From positions 13,791,754 to 13,855,753 of the forward strand of contig NC_064555.1 in the NCBI RefSeq assembly GCF_023856365.1: 64,000 nt of DNA, read 5' to 3'. The stretch is from Brienomyrus brachyistius (Eukaryota; Chordata; Actinopteri; Osteoglossiformes; Mormyridae). The position numbers and the translations under genes were made by a program. The notes below the pieces were generated by a model. It was not told the origin of the DNA, did not search any database, and worked only from the letters and a program-made list of their open reading frames with translations. Shown here piece by piece: positions 11,185 through 22,595 of this stretch; within the stretch, counting starts at the first letter, position 1; each line of letters starts with the position of its first letter.

Positions 11185-12189
11185 AAAAGGAAACAACAAC
11201 TGTCAGGAGAATGAGGCAAAAGAACTATACAAAGAGTCATTGAGTCAGTGAGGTGATGGAGTGAGGCTGGGCCACTGTATGCCAACCGTCAGTAAAGCTG
11301 GCCGATGCATCTGCAGTCCCAGCAACATGGAGATGGAGGATGATGCCATGAGCTCATCATGATGCTGCTAAACAGGTTCATGTCTGGATTCACTGTCACT
11401 CAGTGTCTGTCACTCTTGTTCTCTCAATCATATGTTCTCTTGCCTCTGCTGTGATGCTGTCTGCCTTCAGGGGTGGGGGCCGCTATTGCATGAGGTGCCA
11501 CGCAAACAGACTGCTTCCTCTCTTCTCTTTGATATCTCCCAGCTGGGAAACCAGAAACAAGAGAGGAAACTGGTATGTAGGCCTGACCGTTTGCTTTCTG
11601 GGCAGCTCCCAGTATCTCCGAAAGGCTTGCTGGGTTGCCTGTTCCATCCCAGTGGCAGGGGATCTGCAAATCAGGAACCAGGATTGGCGCTTGAAGGGAA
11701 ACCAGAGACACATTTATATGGTCAGAGGTCATATACCGGGAAAGGGGGGTGACGATGGTGAAAACTGTGGACCAGAGTGTAGTAAGGGTAATATGTGATT
11801 GGGTGGGGAGGGGGTTGAGGCCTTTTTTTTCATAGAGACCCCTGGGCTCTAGCTTGGGTAAACCCACTGTGGGGAAATGATTGATTTGCCAACAAATGCA
11901 TCTTGATCACCCGAGTCCAGTCCTACATGTATAAAGATTAGCTCTGGACCTTCATAGCTTCACCTAACTATCTTTTAAATATTATCAGACAGTGCAAGCA
12001 TTGTCTTCATCTTTGTCATTTCTGTCAGGGAGACTATGAGAATGACAACTGCTAAAACAAAATGTGAAGAATAAGAAGCAGGGCTTTAACATTTTATTAG
12101 TCTTCTAAACGGCTTTGGGAAGTATTCACTATGATATCAGTATGTATTGTATTGAAACTCTTCAGCAGAGTCAATATACTTAAAAATAT
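11185..12189. other. No gene seen
   Basis: Frames of 106-147 codons are open on both strands at 11403-11867, with no recognisable family. I see no convincing exon. Confidence 0.45.
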
Positions 12190-12544
12190 CCATATATCCA
12201 TTTTCCAAACCGCTTATCCTACTGGGTCGCGGGGGGTCCGGAGCCTATCCCGGAAGCAATGGGCACGAGGCAGGGAACAACCCAGGATGGGGGGCCAGCC
12301 CATCGCAGGGCACACTCACACACCAGTCACTCACACATGCACACCTACGGGCAATTTAGCAACTCCAATTAGCCTCATCATGTATTTGGACTGTGGGGGG
12401 AAACCAGAGTACCCGGAGGAAACCCCACGACGACATGGGGAGAACATGCAAACTCCACACACATGTGACCCAGGCGGAGACTCGAACCCGGGTCCCAGAG
12501 GTGTGAGGCAACAGTACTAACCACTGCACCACCATGCCGCCCCC
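12190..12544 (-). mobile_element. tRNA-derived SINE, nearly full length
   Basis: On the minus strand the element begins GGGGGCGGCATGGTGGTGC. Box A (TGGTGCAGTGGTTAG) lies at about 12532-12518 and box B (GGGTTCGAGTC) at 12489-12479. The conserved teleost body follows (GTTTGCATGTTCTCCCC, then the CCACAGTCC block). It ends in a region reading GATAAGCGGTTTGG and a degenerate ATCC-type tail near 12190. The layout matches Mermaid-type SINEs described in zebrafish. It is the best-preserved reference copy in this window. Confidence 0.85.
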
Positions 12545-12696
12545 AAAGGGCGGCCAGCCACAGCAGCACCCAGGGAGCTGGAGGGTTAGGGTTAGGGCCT
12601 TGTTCAAGGACCCACAGACGTGTTGAAGCTGGGTTTGAACCAGTGACCTACTGATTACAGGTACACAGGCTTAGCCCACCAAGCCACATGCTGCCC
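12545..12696 (-). mobile_element. Second tRNA-derived SINE fragment, head-to-tail with the previous one
   Basis: The minus strand shows a tRNA-like head with box A (TGGCTTGGTGGGCTAAG, 12686-12670) and box B (CTGGTTCAAACCC, about 12643-12631). A GGTCCTTGAACAAGGCCCTAA block follows, typical of another teleost SINE family. It abuts the head of the SINE at 12544, so one element probably inserted beside or into the other. Confidence 0.7.
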
Positions 12697-13490
12697 ACTT
12701 ACTGTAAGAATATAAATAGTAGAATAATTTATTTTTGTTTAACAAGAATCCATTTGTTTGACGAAATAGAAACACTGGAAAATATTGACAAGTAATGATT
12801 TTACGTTCTCAAAACTGACCAATACTATAAGAAGGTACTTACGCATGTGTACAGGCATCTAGAAATTTATCAGAGTGACTGTGTTGCATAACTGAGATGG
12901 CAGGACTTGTTTAAGAGACAAGAATGTCTTCAGAGCTGCAGAGATGCATCCTTTCTACCTTCCGTTCCATGCCAAGCAGTCCTGCGGACTGGCAGAGAAA
13001 CTGCAGTCCGGCGGAGCTTGTGACGATTTGGCAAAAGATTCTTTGGGTTGATAAGGATAACGACCTCTTTAGCTGTAGGCGAGGAGCGTCCCAGATGAAC
13101 TAACACAGTGTTTTTGGGATGTTTCTCAGCAGTAAGGACCAGAGGCATTTCTTGTATTAAAGGGAATAAAGTAGGAGAAGTGACTTACTTAACCAGTTAA
13201 CTGAAAATCTATGCAGTATTGCATATATTGCAGTTCAGCAACCTTCCCTATTCAAAAACGGCAGAAAAGGCAGAAATTCCAGAATCTCTGCGTCTCAGTG
13301 GCTTGTGTAGAAATACTGAAGAATATGATGTCACATACAAAGTGAGTCGATACAATTTTGATTAAAGAGGGTTACATTAAAATAAGACATTGTGCAGGGC
13401 ACAAAGCTGGGTTTCACCCGGGATGGAATGCCATTTCATCAATTGGCACACTACGAGTAAATAAGTGTTAGCGGCTGTTTACATAGGATA
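12697..13490. other. No gene seen
   Basis: AT-rich unique sequence. A short remnant near 13395-13455 resembles the CACCCGGGATGGAATGCC part of the SINE body. Confidence 0.45.
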
Positions 13491-13801
13491 AATTCATATC
13501 TTTGTGGGGACTGCCCATTCATTTCTATGGGAAAACCCTAATCCCAAAAGAATGACCTTAACCCCTACCCAACTGTAATCATAAATAACTAAATAAAATA
13601 CAGGTGTTCCAGCATTTTTAATTTTTTGATTGCAGTCGAAGATATTTATAAAAGATATATATAAAATTGACTTTCCTAACAAAAATAGTCCCTGCAAGTA
13701 AAAATGACAGGTTTTTATCACATAGCGGGGACATTTGGCCCGCAGAATGTAAGACATAGATAACACACACACATGCACACACATGCGCACACACACACAC
13801 A
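13491..13801. repeat. Dispersed GTGGGGAC repeat with CA tail (copy 2)
   Basis: Same landmarks as the copy at 1.5 kb: TTTGTGGGGACTGCCCATTC, CCCCTACCCAACTG, ATTTTTTGATTGCA, an ACATTTGGCCC end, and then a CA/CACACATG microsatellite (13764-13801). Confidence 0.7.
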
Positions 13802-15867
13802 CTGGGGGCACAATTTTAAGCACCAACCCTGGGAGCTCCAGTCTGTCAAAATGAATACACTGCATAAAAAAGTGTCAAATATTGCACTGCATTTTAAAAT
13901 CACGTATAGAACACAACAACGTTTCTGGTCCGAGTGTAAATGGGTTTTTAGTATAAGTGCTGTCTTGTGGACTTCCCATAAGCATGTGACCAAATTCAAG
14001 TATCACAATGCAGTGAGGTCTGTTGTCACGGTAACAGACAGGAAGTGCAGTGTGACTAGTTTCCTGATTGTCTTATCATCTAATGGCATCGCAAATGGAA
14101 ATTGCTATATGGACAGATGGGGTGTGGGGCTGGCTGCCTTAAGCAAAACTGCATATTGATGTGACACTGCAGGTCGCGTGTGGCATCATTACTGGGGAAT
14201 TTTTTTGTAGCACCATGTGCCACACCAGTGACTAAGTACTCATATGATTTCACGTTGTATTTTTCCCAACAGTCACTGCACTGTGAACCTCCCCAAAGGG
14301 AAATTTTATACTGGAAAATCTCCGGAGAGAAGACTGGCCATCTGATTTTATACTTAGCAAAGACTATTTTCTTTTTTTTTTTTAAGTTTGAATAATTTTA
14401 ACCAAAAATTGAGAAATAAACAGTCTGAAACTAAATAAGATAATTAGCTACATAAGCAAGAGCTGAGATTTTTCACTGAGATATCCTGTTAGTGACAGTT
14501 TGAAGAAAAGCTTCTGAGGTCGTGTAGCTGTTCAGGAAGTGGCCCCAATGACTTGCTCTTTTATACGTTAAAATTCTCATGAGTTTTTTTTCTCCCCGGA
14601 CTGCTTATCTCCGTGAGAGCTTCCTCTGCCGTTACCTTATTTCATCTGAAAGCAGTCACTCCAGTGTGACTTACTTCATACTCAGCATTCAAATTTCATG
14701 CATTTGCACATTGGACAAAACAGACTGAGGCCGTGCAGTATGTTACGTCGTTTTAAGGCTATTGTATTCTTCCATATTTTTGAAAAATTTCCACAAGTTC
14801 AAATCATAAGAATAAGGAAGTTTTGGTTGGTTGATCCTTCTCTTACCACACAACTGATGACGGTCCAATCTACCTTCAGACTTGGTGGTGCCCACTGTAT
14901 TTTCTGCAGGTCTGGCCTGAAAATTTAAGTTCACCAGCAGGGGGAGCATGGTCCTTTCTTTTACAAATATTTCTCCCTTTCTCCATATAAATCATCAGAT
15001 TCCGCATAAATGTTAACTTGTCCAAAACAGTTAAAAAGCCATCATTAGCGACAGGCTTCTCCTCTGCCAGCCTTCATTTAGGATGCATTACACCAGTTCT
15101 CACATTGGTCCAGGGCAGTATACGATCAAAAATTATGAAAATGAAGGGGTGTTGACTCTTGGACTTCCAAAAAGCTCATTTATGGTGTTTTGATTGCAAA
15201 TTCATTTAATCGTTTAGTCTGTTTACTTAGAACCCATGAGAGCAGCACGCTTCCCTTATAATCTTCAATAAATCTCCTGGATATCTGCAGCCAAGCAGGC
15301 TCCTTGGAAAAACCAGCTCTGCTCACAAGACCATAAAAAAAGGTTTTGGCATCGTGCTGTCTAACGGTGGGGAACAGTGCCATTGTTGAGGAATCGTCCA
15401 CATAATTTGTGTCAAGAAAAAGGGAATGAGTCTGCTGTCCACAGTCATTCAACCATGCAGGCAGAGTGCAGCTGTGCACAGACTGAATAGACATTGTGAG
15501 GTAAAGGCCCACTGAGATTCTGACACACACCTCCAGGGGGCAACGGTTGTCTTTCAGGTGGACAGTGGCAATTGCTTCCTCGTGCTGGGCACAGAAACTA
15601 CCAGTGAGGAATGGTAACTGGGTGTGGCTGGCAGGTGTGAATTGCCCCAGCCAGTGGGTGGGATGGTCAACCCCAACACAGCTTGAAGCCCATAGCAGGG
15701 AGAAGGCTAAAGAGGACAAAAAGGGGTGGGAAAGCTGGTAAATAGCTGGGAGGAAAGATGGCCTGAGCGGGCTGCCACCTTCTGATAGTCCCTGTCGCTG
15801 GTGAAGGTCCTCTTTTGGCCTGTTTGGAGGAAAAGGAGCTGGCAACATAGAACGTTGAGGAGTCTGA
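13802..15867. other. No confident gene; one 250-codon open frame
   Basis: A minus-strand frame (15932-15180) is open for 250 codons. It begins inside the adjacent 32-bp minisatellite and matches no family I recognise; a chance YVDD is not in a reverse-transcriptase context. Two CTCF-like cores lie here: CACCAGCAGGGGGAGCAT near 14932 and CCTCCAGGGGGCAACG near 15530. Confidence 0.35.
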
Positions 15868-17170
15868 GGTGCTGAGTGGGTACTTACAAGAGATGCACAA
15901 GTACTGAGTGGGTACTCACAGGAGATGCACAAGTACTGAGTGGGTACTCACAGGAGATGTACAGGTACTGAGTGGGCACTTACAGGAGATGCACAGGTAC
16001 TGAGTGAGTACTTACAGGAGATGCACAGGTACTAAGTGGGTACTTACAGGAGATGCGCAGCTACTGAGTGGGTACTCACAGGAGATGCACAGGTACTGAG
16101 TGGGTACTCACAGGAGATGCACAGGTACTAAGTGGGTACTTACATGAGATGCACAGGTACTGAGTGGGTACTTACAGGAGATGCACAAGTACTAAGAGGG
16201 TACTTACATGAGATGCACAGGTACTGAGTGGGTACTTACATGAGATGCACAGGTACTGAGTGGGTACTTACAGGAGATGCACAGGTACTGAGTGGGTACT
16301 TACATGAGATGCACAGGTACTGAGTGGGTACTCACAGGAGATGTACAGGTACTAAGTGGGTACTTACATGAGATGCACAGGTACTGAGTGGGTACTTACA
16401 GGAGATGCACAGGTACTGAGTGGGTACTTACCGGAGATGCACAGGTACTGAGTGGGTACTCACAGGAGATGTACAGGTACTGAGTGGGCACTTACAGGAG
16501 ATGCACAGGTACTGAGTGGGTACTCACAGGTGATGTACAGGTACTGAGTGGGTACTCACAGGAGATGCACAGGTACTGAGTGGGTACTCACAGGAGATGC
16601 ACAGGTACTAAGTGGGTACTTACATGAGATGCACAGGTACTAAGTGGGTACTTACAGGAGATGCACAAGTACTAAGAGGGTACTGAATGGGTACTCACAG
16701 AAGATGTACAGGTACTGAGTGGGCACTTACAGGAGATGCACAGGTACTGAGTGGGTACTCACAGGTGATGTACAGGTACTGAGTGGGTACTTACAGGAGA
16801 TGCACAGGTACTAAGTGGGTACTTACAGGAGATGTACAGGTACTGAGTGGGCACTTACAGGAGATGCACAGGTACTGAGTGGGTACTCACAGGAAATGCA
16901 CAGGTACTGAGTGGGTACTTACAGGAGATGTACAGGTACTGAGTGGGCACTTACAGGAGATGCACAGGTACTGAGTGGGTACTCACAGGAAATGCACAGG
17001 TACTGAGTGGGTACTTACAGGAGATGCACAGGTACTGAGTGGGTACTCACAGGAGATGCACAGGTACTGAGTGGGTACTCACAGGAGATGCACAGGTACT
17101 GAGTGGGCACTTACAGGAGATGTACAGGTACTGAGTGGGTACTTGCAGGAGATGCACAAGTACTGAGTGA
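15868..17170. repeat. 32-bp minisatellite, about 40 copies
   Basis: The unit is GGTACTGAGTGGGTACTTAC followed by AGGAGATGCACA. Variants alternate CTTACAGGAG with CTCACAGGAG, CTTACATGAG, GGGCAC and ATGTAC. Copies are contiguous with no spacers. Each unit contains a splice-acceptor-like TACTTACAG and a donor-like CAGGTACTGAGT. Confidence 0.95.
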
Positions 17171-17645
17171 ATATGGTGTTATCCAAATGGAAAGTGGCAT
17201 CAGGTGTGTTGTTACAAAACCAAAAATCAAACATTGACGAAAGATTAGTTTTCAGAATCTTGATGTAACCAGCATATGTCTCTTAAAAAGAACATTGGAT
17301 CCACACACCAGCCTGTGACAATAATCACAAAAGCAATGCACATTTCAAGTGAAAAACCAAATAACCAGAAATGCTGGATAATGAGTTGACAGTGTTGTTG
17401 AAAAGATTGTGACGCCATGTTAACGCAACCTAGTGCTTTTTAATTATAATTTGCTCAAAGGAATAACAACAGCATCTGTGATTCTGTTTTGTTCCTGTGT
17501 TCTAGCTCGGAACTGGGAAACCCAGTTTAACATTTAACCAAACTGCAAATCCAGTCCATCTGTCCTTTTGCCTGTCCTTCTTTTCTGTTTGGAGCCTTTG
17601 GTCCTGAAGGTAGATAAACTAGCTAACTGTAATTACTATGGTCAT
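17171..17645. other. No gene seen
   Basis: AT-rich unique sequence following the minisatellite. Confidence 0.5.
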
Positions 17646-17649
17646 GTGA

Positions 17650-18110
17650 CCGGGGGGGTACCTAGAAATTTTGGGCCCCCTGACCAAATATGATCCCCGC
17701 CCCAGTCCAATTTTACATTTTCAAGCGCTCCTGTCAAGTGCAGCCCTCCGGATCGCTCAGGGTATCCATGCCCCTCCAACACCCCCAGAGTGGACAGATC
17801 ACTAGCGTATGATACAGAGGGTGAAATGCTGAGCTGTTTCCCTAATAATGATGTCATCAGAAGTGGGTTGGGGGGTGCTTGTGCATTGACTACAGCTCAC
17901 GATTAATTAGCTCAAGATCTGTGTGGTCAAAGAGCTTGCGAGAGTTTTACTTACACAAAAAAATTTTCTGGGGGCAGAACGAAAAACGATTGGTTATCTC
18001 TCTGAACTAATCAGATTGTAAAGGAGGTGGGCACAAGCAAATTGAGGGGCAGGACCAAGACATCTGATTGGCTGGTTCTGCCTCCTCTGCCCAACCCTTC
18101 ATTGCCCAGC
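17650..18110. mobile_element. Composite dispersed repeat (CTAGAAATTTTGGGCCCCC and ATTGGTT parts)
   Basis: The left part (from about 17658, CTAGAAATTTTGGGCCCCC) matches repeats near 44.4 and 59.9 kb. The right part (17946-18100: TTTTACTTACACAAA, CTGGGGGCAGAACGAAAAA, GATTGGTTATCTCTCTGAA, ACCAAGACATCTGATTGGC) matches, inverted, the right half of the palindromic repeat at 39.03-39.29 kb. These are probably non-autonomous DNA transposon pieces. Confidence 0.6.
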
Positions 18111-18490
18111 TCCGATGCTCAATAAACCTGGTGTAATGAAAATAATACTTAAAGTACTATGGGGTTATTTCGGATCATGTTGCTGAAACGGACTACATCA
18201 AATTATATACGCCGTACCCCAAATGCCCCTTCCAGTTAGCCCACTGTCACCTGTGCCTTCGCATAATATCTGCAGCTGGACTTAAACAGTGACTCATTTC
18301 CTAAAGCAGGTCATGCTAGCTGTGCTCCTATGTGATTAGACATGTTTACAGCTTTCTTTAAAAGTGTGAAGCTTAATCAGCAGTTTATAGATGCTTTAGC
18401 CTAGTGACATGTGCAGGGGAAGGTGCTGGAACCGGGGAGGGAGGGGGCATGACCTACTGGGGACCCACTCGGTAAATTCACATGATTAGA
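18111..18490. other. No gene seen
   Basis: Unique-looking DNA ending in GGGGAGGGAGGG-type G-rich sequence. Confidence 0.4.
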
Positions 18491-18507
18491 GGGGGGGGGG
18501 GGGGGGG
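18491..18507 (+). repeat. G tract of 17
   Basis: An uninterrupted run of G able to form a G-quadruplex. Run length may be uncertain in the assembly. Confidence 0.9.
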
Positions 18508-18612
18508 TGGTCTCATTGATTTTTTTTTTTGCATTTGACCCCTACTCGTTGAATTCTAGATTTTGTGTGATCGCTGAAATTCAGGCATCAAAAATGGGAG
18601 CTTTAAAGTAGA

Positions 18613-18720
18613 TTATTGATCGCATTCCATTCACAGATCTTTGTGGGGACCTGAAAAATGGTCCCTACAACATGAAAACAAAAACGGTTTTTTATTACAT
18701 TGTGGGGGACATTTGAGGTC
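18613..18720. repeat. Dispersed GTGGGGAC repeat, right half only (copy 3)
   Basis: Contains TTTGTGGGGACCTGAAAAA, GGTCCCTACAACATG and TTGTGGGGGACATTTG, in the order seen at 1.7 and 13.6 kb. The left half is missing. Confidence 0.65.
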
Positions 18721-19595
18721 GGCCAGCACCCGATCACCTTTACAACCATCCTTTAAGTGAACACAGACACAAAGAGACACTTTCACAGACACCCTTTAGA
18801 CTGGAACATCTCTACTGATGGGGGGTCAAAGGCTGAGAAAGTCTTTCACAGCTCATGTGTAAAAAAACGACCGCGATTCATGTGTGAAAACACCGTCGAA
18901 ACATGGTCATACATAGGAAGGACCCCAGCGCTCCTATCTTATAATTTCCATCACAATGTTACCACACTAACCCTGCAAATGTGAGCCATCTTGTTCCAGT
19001 TCATCTCAGGGATATACCATGATGCATCATACTCAATGAGCTTTTGCTATATTACATTAATCATTGCATAATCTATATTGTACTTCTGCTACGCATCTCT
19101 GCACATAAGCTTAAGCGTACCAATATCGAAAAAGGTAAAGATTCAAGGCAATTCAGTGGGTCTGTGTGCGTCATTACTCATATTTGTGCAATGAGACTGA
19201 GAAATTGGCATTTTTTTCAGGCACAGCATCAGTGCAGGTCATTTTCTGCTTGATTGCCCCCCCCCCATGTGACTGTGCTGTTGACATGCCCGCAGCACCG
19301 AGGTCCATCTCCAAGGCAACAGCCATAGAACACAGTCGCATTGGGACAGACAAGAGAAAGTCTGTACGCCACAGTGCCCCCCATGGACGCGAACAATATG
19401 GTGCCAGTGACTGACGGAAGTTGCTGTCGTCCTGCTAGATACCCAGTCTGCATTTTCTAATTGCGGCAAAGTTTATACTTAATTGGTTTATTGATTAAAT
19501 TAATATGGCTATTAGGGTACTGTTTGACAAGTCCTAAAATAAGTCATTTAGATTGATGTAGAGAGGCATTTATAACGGCAATAACATTAACTAGC
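18721..19595. other. No gene seen
   Basis: Unique-looking sequence. The 19,260-19,430 part is slightly GC-rich with short open frames on both strands, none recognisable. Confidence 0.45.
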
Positions 19596-19692
19596 CCTTA
19601 GGATAGCTGCTTATCCTATTGATCGTTGCAGGGGGTCTGGAGTCTATCCTGGAATCTGTGGGTGCAAGGCAGGGAACAACCCAGGGTAAATA
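19596..19692 (-). mobile_element. SINE 3' fragment
   Basis: The blocks GCTTATCCTATTGATCG, GGGGTCTGGAGTCTATCCTG and GGCAGGGAACAACCCAGG match the 3' body of the SINE at 12.19-12.54 kb in the same orientation. The head is missing. Confidence 0.7.
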
Positions 19693-20560
19693 TATATAAA
19701 TGCGTATTCTCATGTAATTCATGCTCATTTAAGCAGTTCATTTTAAAATGCTGCACATTCCTTTCTGTTTTAATGCGTTTTGTATACTGACTTCACTTTA
19801 TTTACTAATTAATTTTCTTCACTTATATTTTCTATGAGTCTGTATATCTTCTGTGCTTTCCTTTATTTTTAGCAGCATCTCAAGTAAACAAAATATATAT
19901 TTTTTTACATGTCCCGCTCCCCTGGTGGAAACGCTTGGCCATCCGCACCTATCCGCTGCTTTTAAAACCCAGATCGCCCTCGCACTCACTGCCGGATATT
20001 ATTCTCACCCGATGCGGCTTACTGAGCTGACCGTGTCTTTTTGTCTAGCCCCAATCCATCAGTCCTGCCCGCATGCTTCCTCTCCTGCCCTGATCCCTTG
20101 GTACCTACCCCTTGGCTCCTGTAGGACTGCCCACCCTCAGCTTCCGAACCTTCTGCTCCGTGACTCGGACCAAGATCCCGCTTGTCGGTCCTATCTCTAT
20201 CTGCCTGGGTTAGAATATACATTGGATGTGTGGGTTGTCCATGTCAGGTCCTCGGAGGTTACCTGTACCCAGATCCGCTCCACCAGAGTTGGGATTCTGT
20301 ACTTCCTCTCCTACTCCTTCCAGAAATCTCCTAGGTCTTACGGGCTTTCAGATATAAATCGTTAGCCTGATGTCACACAGACAGCTCCTCCACTTCATCC
20401 AGACATGCATCTAATCCACGCTGGACACCAGACTTAATACCACCGGCTCATCCGCAAATTTCAGTGGCGCTGGAGCTGTTTTTCAGTAGCATGACCAGAG
20501 GAAACTCCTGTTAAGACTTCCATTGCCACATTTATAATACTTAAACTCGTCGGGACAGAA
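19693..20560. other. Possible old retroelement tail and unrecognised open frame
   Basis: At about 19,868, AGCAGCATCTCAAGTAAACA resembles TGCAGCATCTCGGGTGAGCA at 51.9 kb, so part of this stretch may be an old repeated element. A 170-codon plus-strand frame (19853-20365) has no recognisable domain. Confidence 0.3.
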
Positions 20561-20585
20561 GGGGGGGGGGGGGGGGGGGGGGGGG
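20561..20585 (+). repeat. G tract of 25
   Basis: An uninterrupted run of G, with strong G-quadruplex potential. It lies 46 bases upstream of the GATA array. Confidence 0.9.
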
Positions 20586-20631
20586 TGTTGGATGCTTTAC
20601 AATGGCACTGGGAAACAACACAGAAATACAT

Positions 20632-20704
<73 letters not shown>
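20632..20704. repeat. (GATA)n microsatellite, about 18 copies
   Basis: A perfect tetranucleotide array. GATA (Bkm-type) arrays occur widely in vertebrates, and presence here says nothing alone about sex linkage. Confidence 0.97.
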
Positions 20705-20705
<1 letters not shown>

Positions 20706-22595
20706 CTGCTTAGTGTAATGTTACTGAGTACATTTCTTATAGTTTGGCACGTTCGTAAGAATAGCGCTAACAGTTTGGAATTTCAGCGGATATATTGCTT
20801 ATGTAGTTCTGAAAAAATGTTATTTAAAGATTTTAAATTAATTCATTTCGGTAGCATCAAATCAAACGGCTCAAGATTCGTTTCTATCCCTGGAACCTGG
20901 AACATTTCTGTTCTCTTTCTTTGCTGGTTAAGAATGTGATTCTCTTTGACTGTGTTTTGAGTACCCTACCCTGAATCACTAATGCCTTTTCTGCACCCGA
21001 CTCACTTGGTTTGCTTCTCAGTTATACTCATTCAGCTGTACCTTTACTGAAGCGAATTAGGTTAAATATTAGAGTATTACTGCTCCTCATTTATGTCATG
21101 TGGCCACGTCCGTGTCCTCCATAACGTTTTCTAATTGTTCACTGAAACATAAGCTATCCACTAGATAGAAATTCGGATATATGCTACTATTTTATTTATT
21201 TTCATATATAGGTTAGAACGTTTTCTTATCCCTTCTGTCGTTTTTTTAATTAGAAGACGAAAGAAAACTAATGAAAACAGTCTGTCGATTTCTGGCACAT
21301 GACAACATCACATCCAGTGCCAATGTAGTATATAATTATGATTTATGTCGGCTTTGTTTTATTTTTATTTAAATTTAATTCGATTTTAAAAAACTTTCAT
21401 AAGTTAATTAAAAGTTGCAGAGTTGATTACATTTCCACCGGCACTAGGAAACTTTTTACGTTCCATGACAAGTGCAATGCTTCCACTAGGTGGCACTAGT
21501 TACCCTAGTACAGGAGTTTGCTCAAATCTTTTTTTATTATCGAGTTTAAGTTTGTTATATCTACAAAAGCCAAGTGCATGGCCTTACGTTTTGATTTTAA
21601 TATAGGAGAGTGTTGTTATTTTAGAGTTTTACTATATTTAGATTTGTATTTTATATAAAATTGGAAGCAGAATTCTGTGATGTAACTTGTATCACTAGAG
21701 GGCACTGTTGTTCTATTTCTACTGAAAGCTAGTTCAAGTACGATAGTCAGAGAAGAGCTTCCTAAGCAAATGGTACATCCGCATCAATATTTTTTGCTAA
21801 TGATCCGTTGGTATACATTGTGTAGATTCTTTGTCTGTTTGGTCATCAGATTACTGATGTAGTTCATAATAATACTTGGAAAAACTTTTGAACGAGGAAT
21901 AATTTCAGAACGGCAGTTTGTATGTAAAAATGGAACGTACCAGGCAGGATATCTGCATACGCTGTTCACAAGGGGCTGTGAAGGGGCTCCTAATTTGTCC
22001 ATAAAATGTCCAAGCTCCAAAATGGCTGTGACGTTGGAGACCTAATTATTTGAATAAATAAAACGCATAAAACGCAAAGCTGTGCAAACCGCTTTGGACG
22101 GGAGTATCTGCCAGGCAATTGTAACGATAATAACGATAATAATTACTGTTTTGCAAACATCGGTGACAGGCTGCGCCACGTGAAGGTACGCATGCAGCCA
22201 GAAGCCCGTGGCGGCCAAACCATGTGCGCTGGGCGACGCAGGAGCTGCCACGTACAGCAGTTTTGGTTCAAAAATAAGAAACAGCTGATCCATGTAGCGG
22301 CTTGGGGACTTGGGGTGGGGCTGGGAGCCCAGTTTTTGGAAGGGGGGGTGGTGCATAAGGGGATGCAGCTGAGATACAGATGTGCGCTCCTCTGACAGCT
22401 GGCATCGGGGTTTCTTGGGAAGATTGCCTGAAGAGAGCAGAGCCAAATGAGAACTGAACGAGGGAGTGTGTGCGTTTGTCTCTCTCTTTTTGCTTTTTGC
22501 GTCTGTGTATGTGATTGTCTCTTCCGTTACCTCTGTGTGTATGGGTAATCATCTCTCTCTCTTTGTCTCAGTGCATGTACATGTGTTATTGTCTC
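20705..22595. other. AT-rich DNA without genes; two CTCF-like sites
   Basis: No exon is recognisable. CCACTAGGTGGCACTA (21483-21498) and TCACTAGAGGGCACTG (21692-21707) match the core CTCF motif in the same orientation, 209 bases apart. Confidence 0.45.
21483..21498 (+). promoter_or_regulatory. CTCF-type motif
   Basis: CCACTAGGTGGCACTA agrees with the consensus CCASYAGRKGGCRS at every core position. A second, weaker match in the same orientation lies at 21692-21707. Confidence 0.45.

Noticed and set aside
10748..11243. Open frames of 60-154 codons on both strands
   Set aside because: They follow a 12-bp tandem repeat whose length is a multiple of three; openness is mechanical and there is no start context, splice signal or homology.
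12479..12533. tRNA gene
   Set aside because: Box A and box B are present but no cloverleaf can be completed; it is the head of a SINE. The same holds for 12631-12686, 40241-40283 and 63839-63858.
15868..17170. CRISPR-like array of regular 32-bp repeats
   Set aside because: No spacers: units are contiguous, variants are substitutions, no cas genes, and the sequence is vertebrate.
19853..20365. 170-codon plus-strand protein
   Set aside because: No family recognised; the beginning resembles a repeated element also seen near 51.9 kb, so it is likely transposon-derived or chance.
20632..20704. Sex-chromosome (Bkm) marker
   Set aside because: A single short GATA array is common on vertebrate autosomes and is not evidence for sex linkage.
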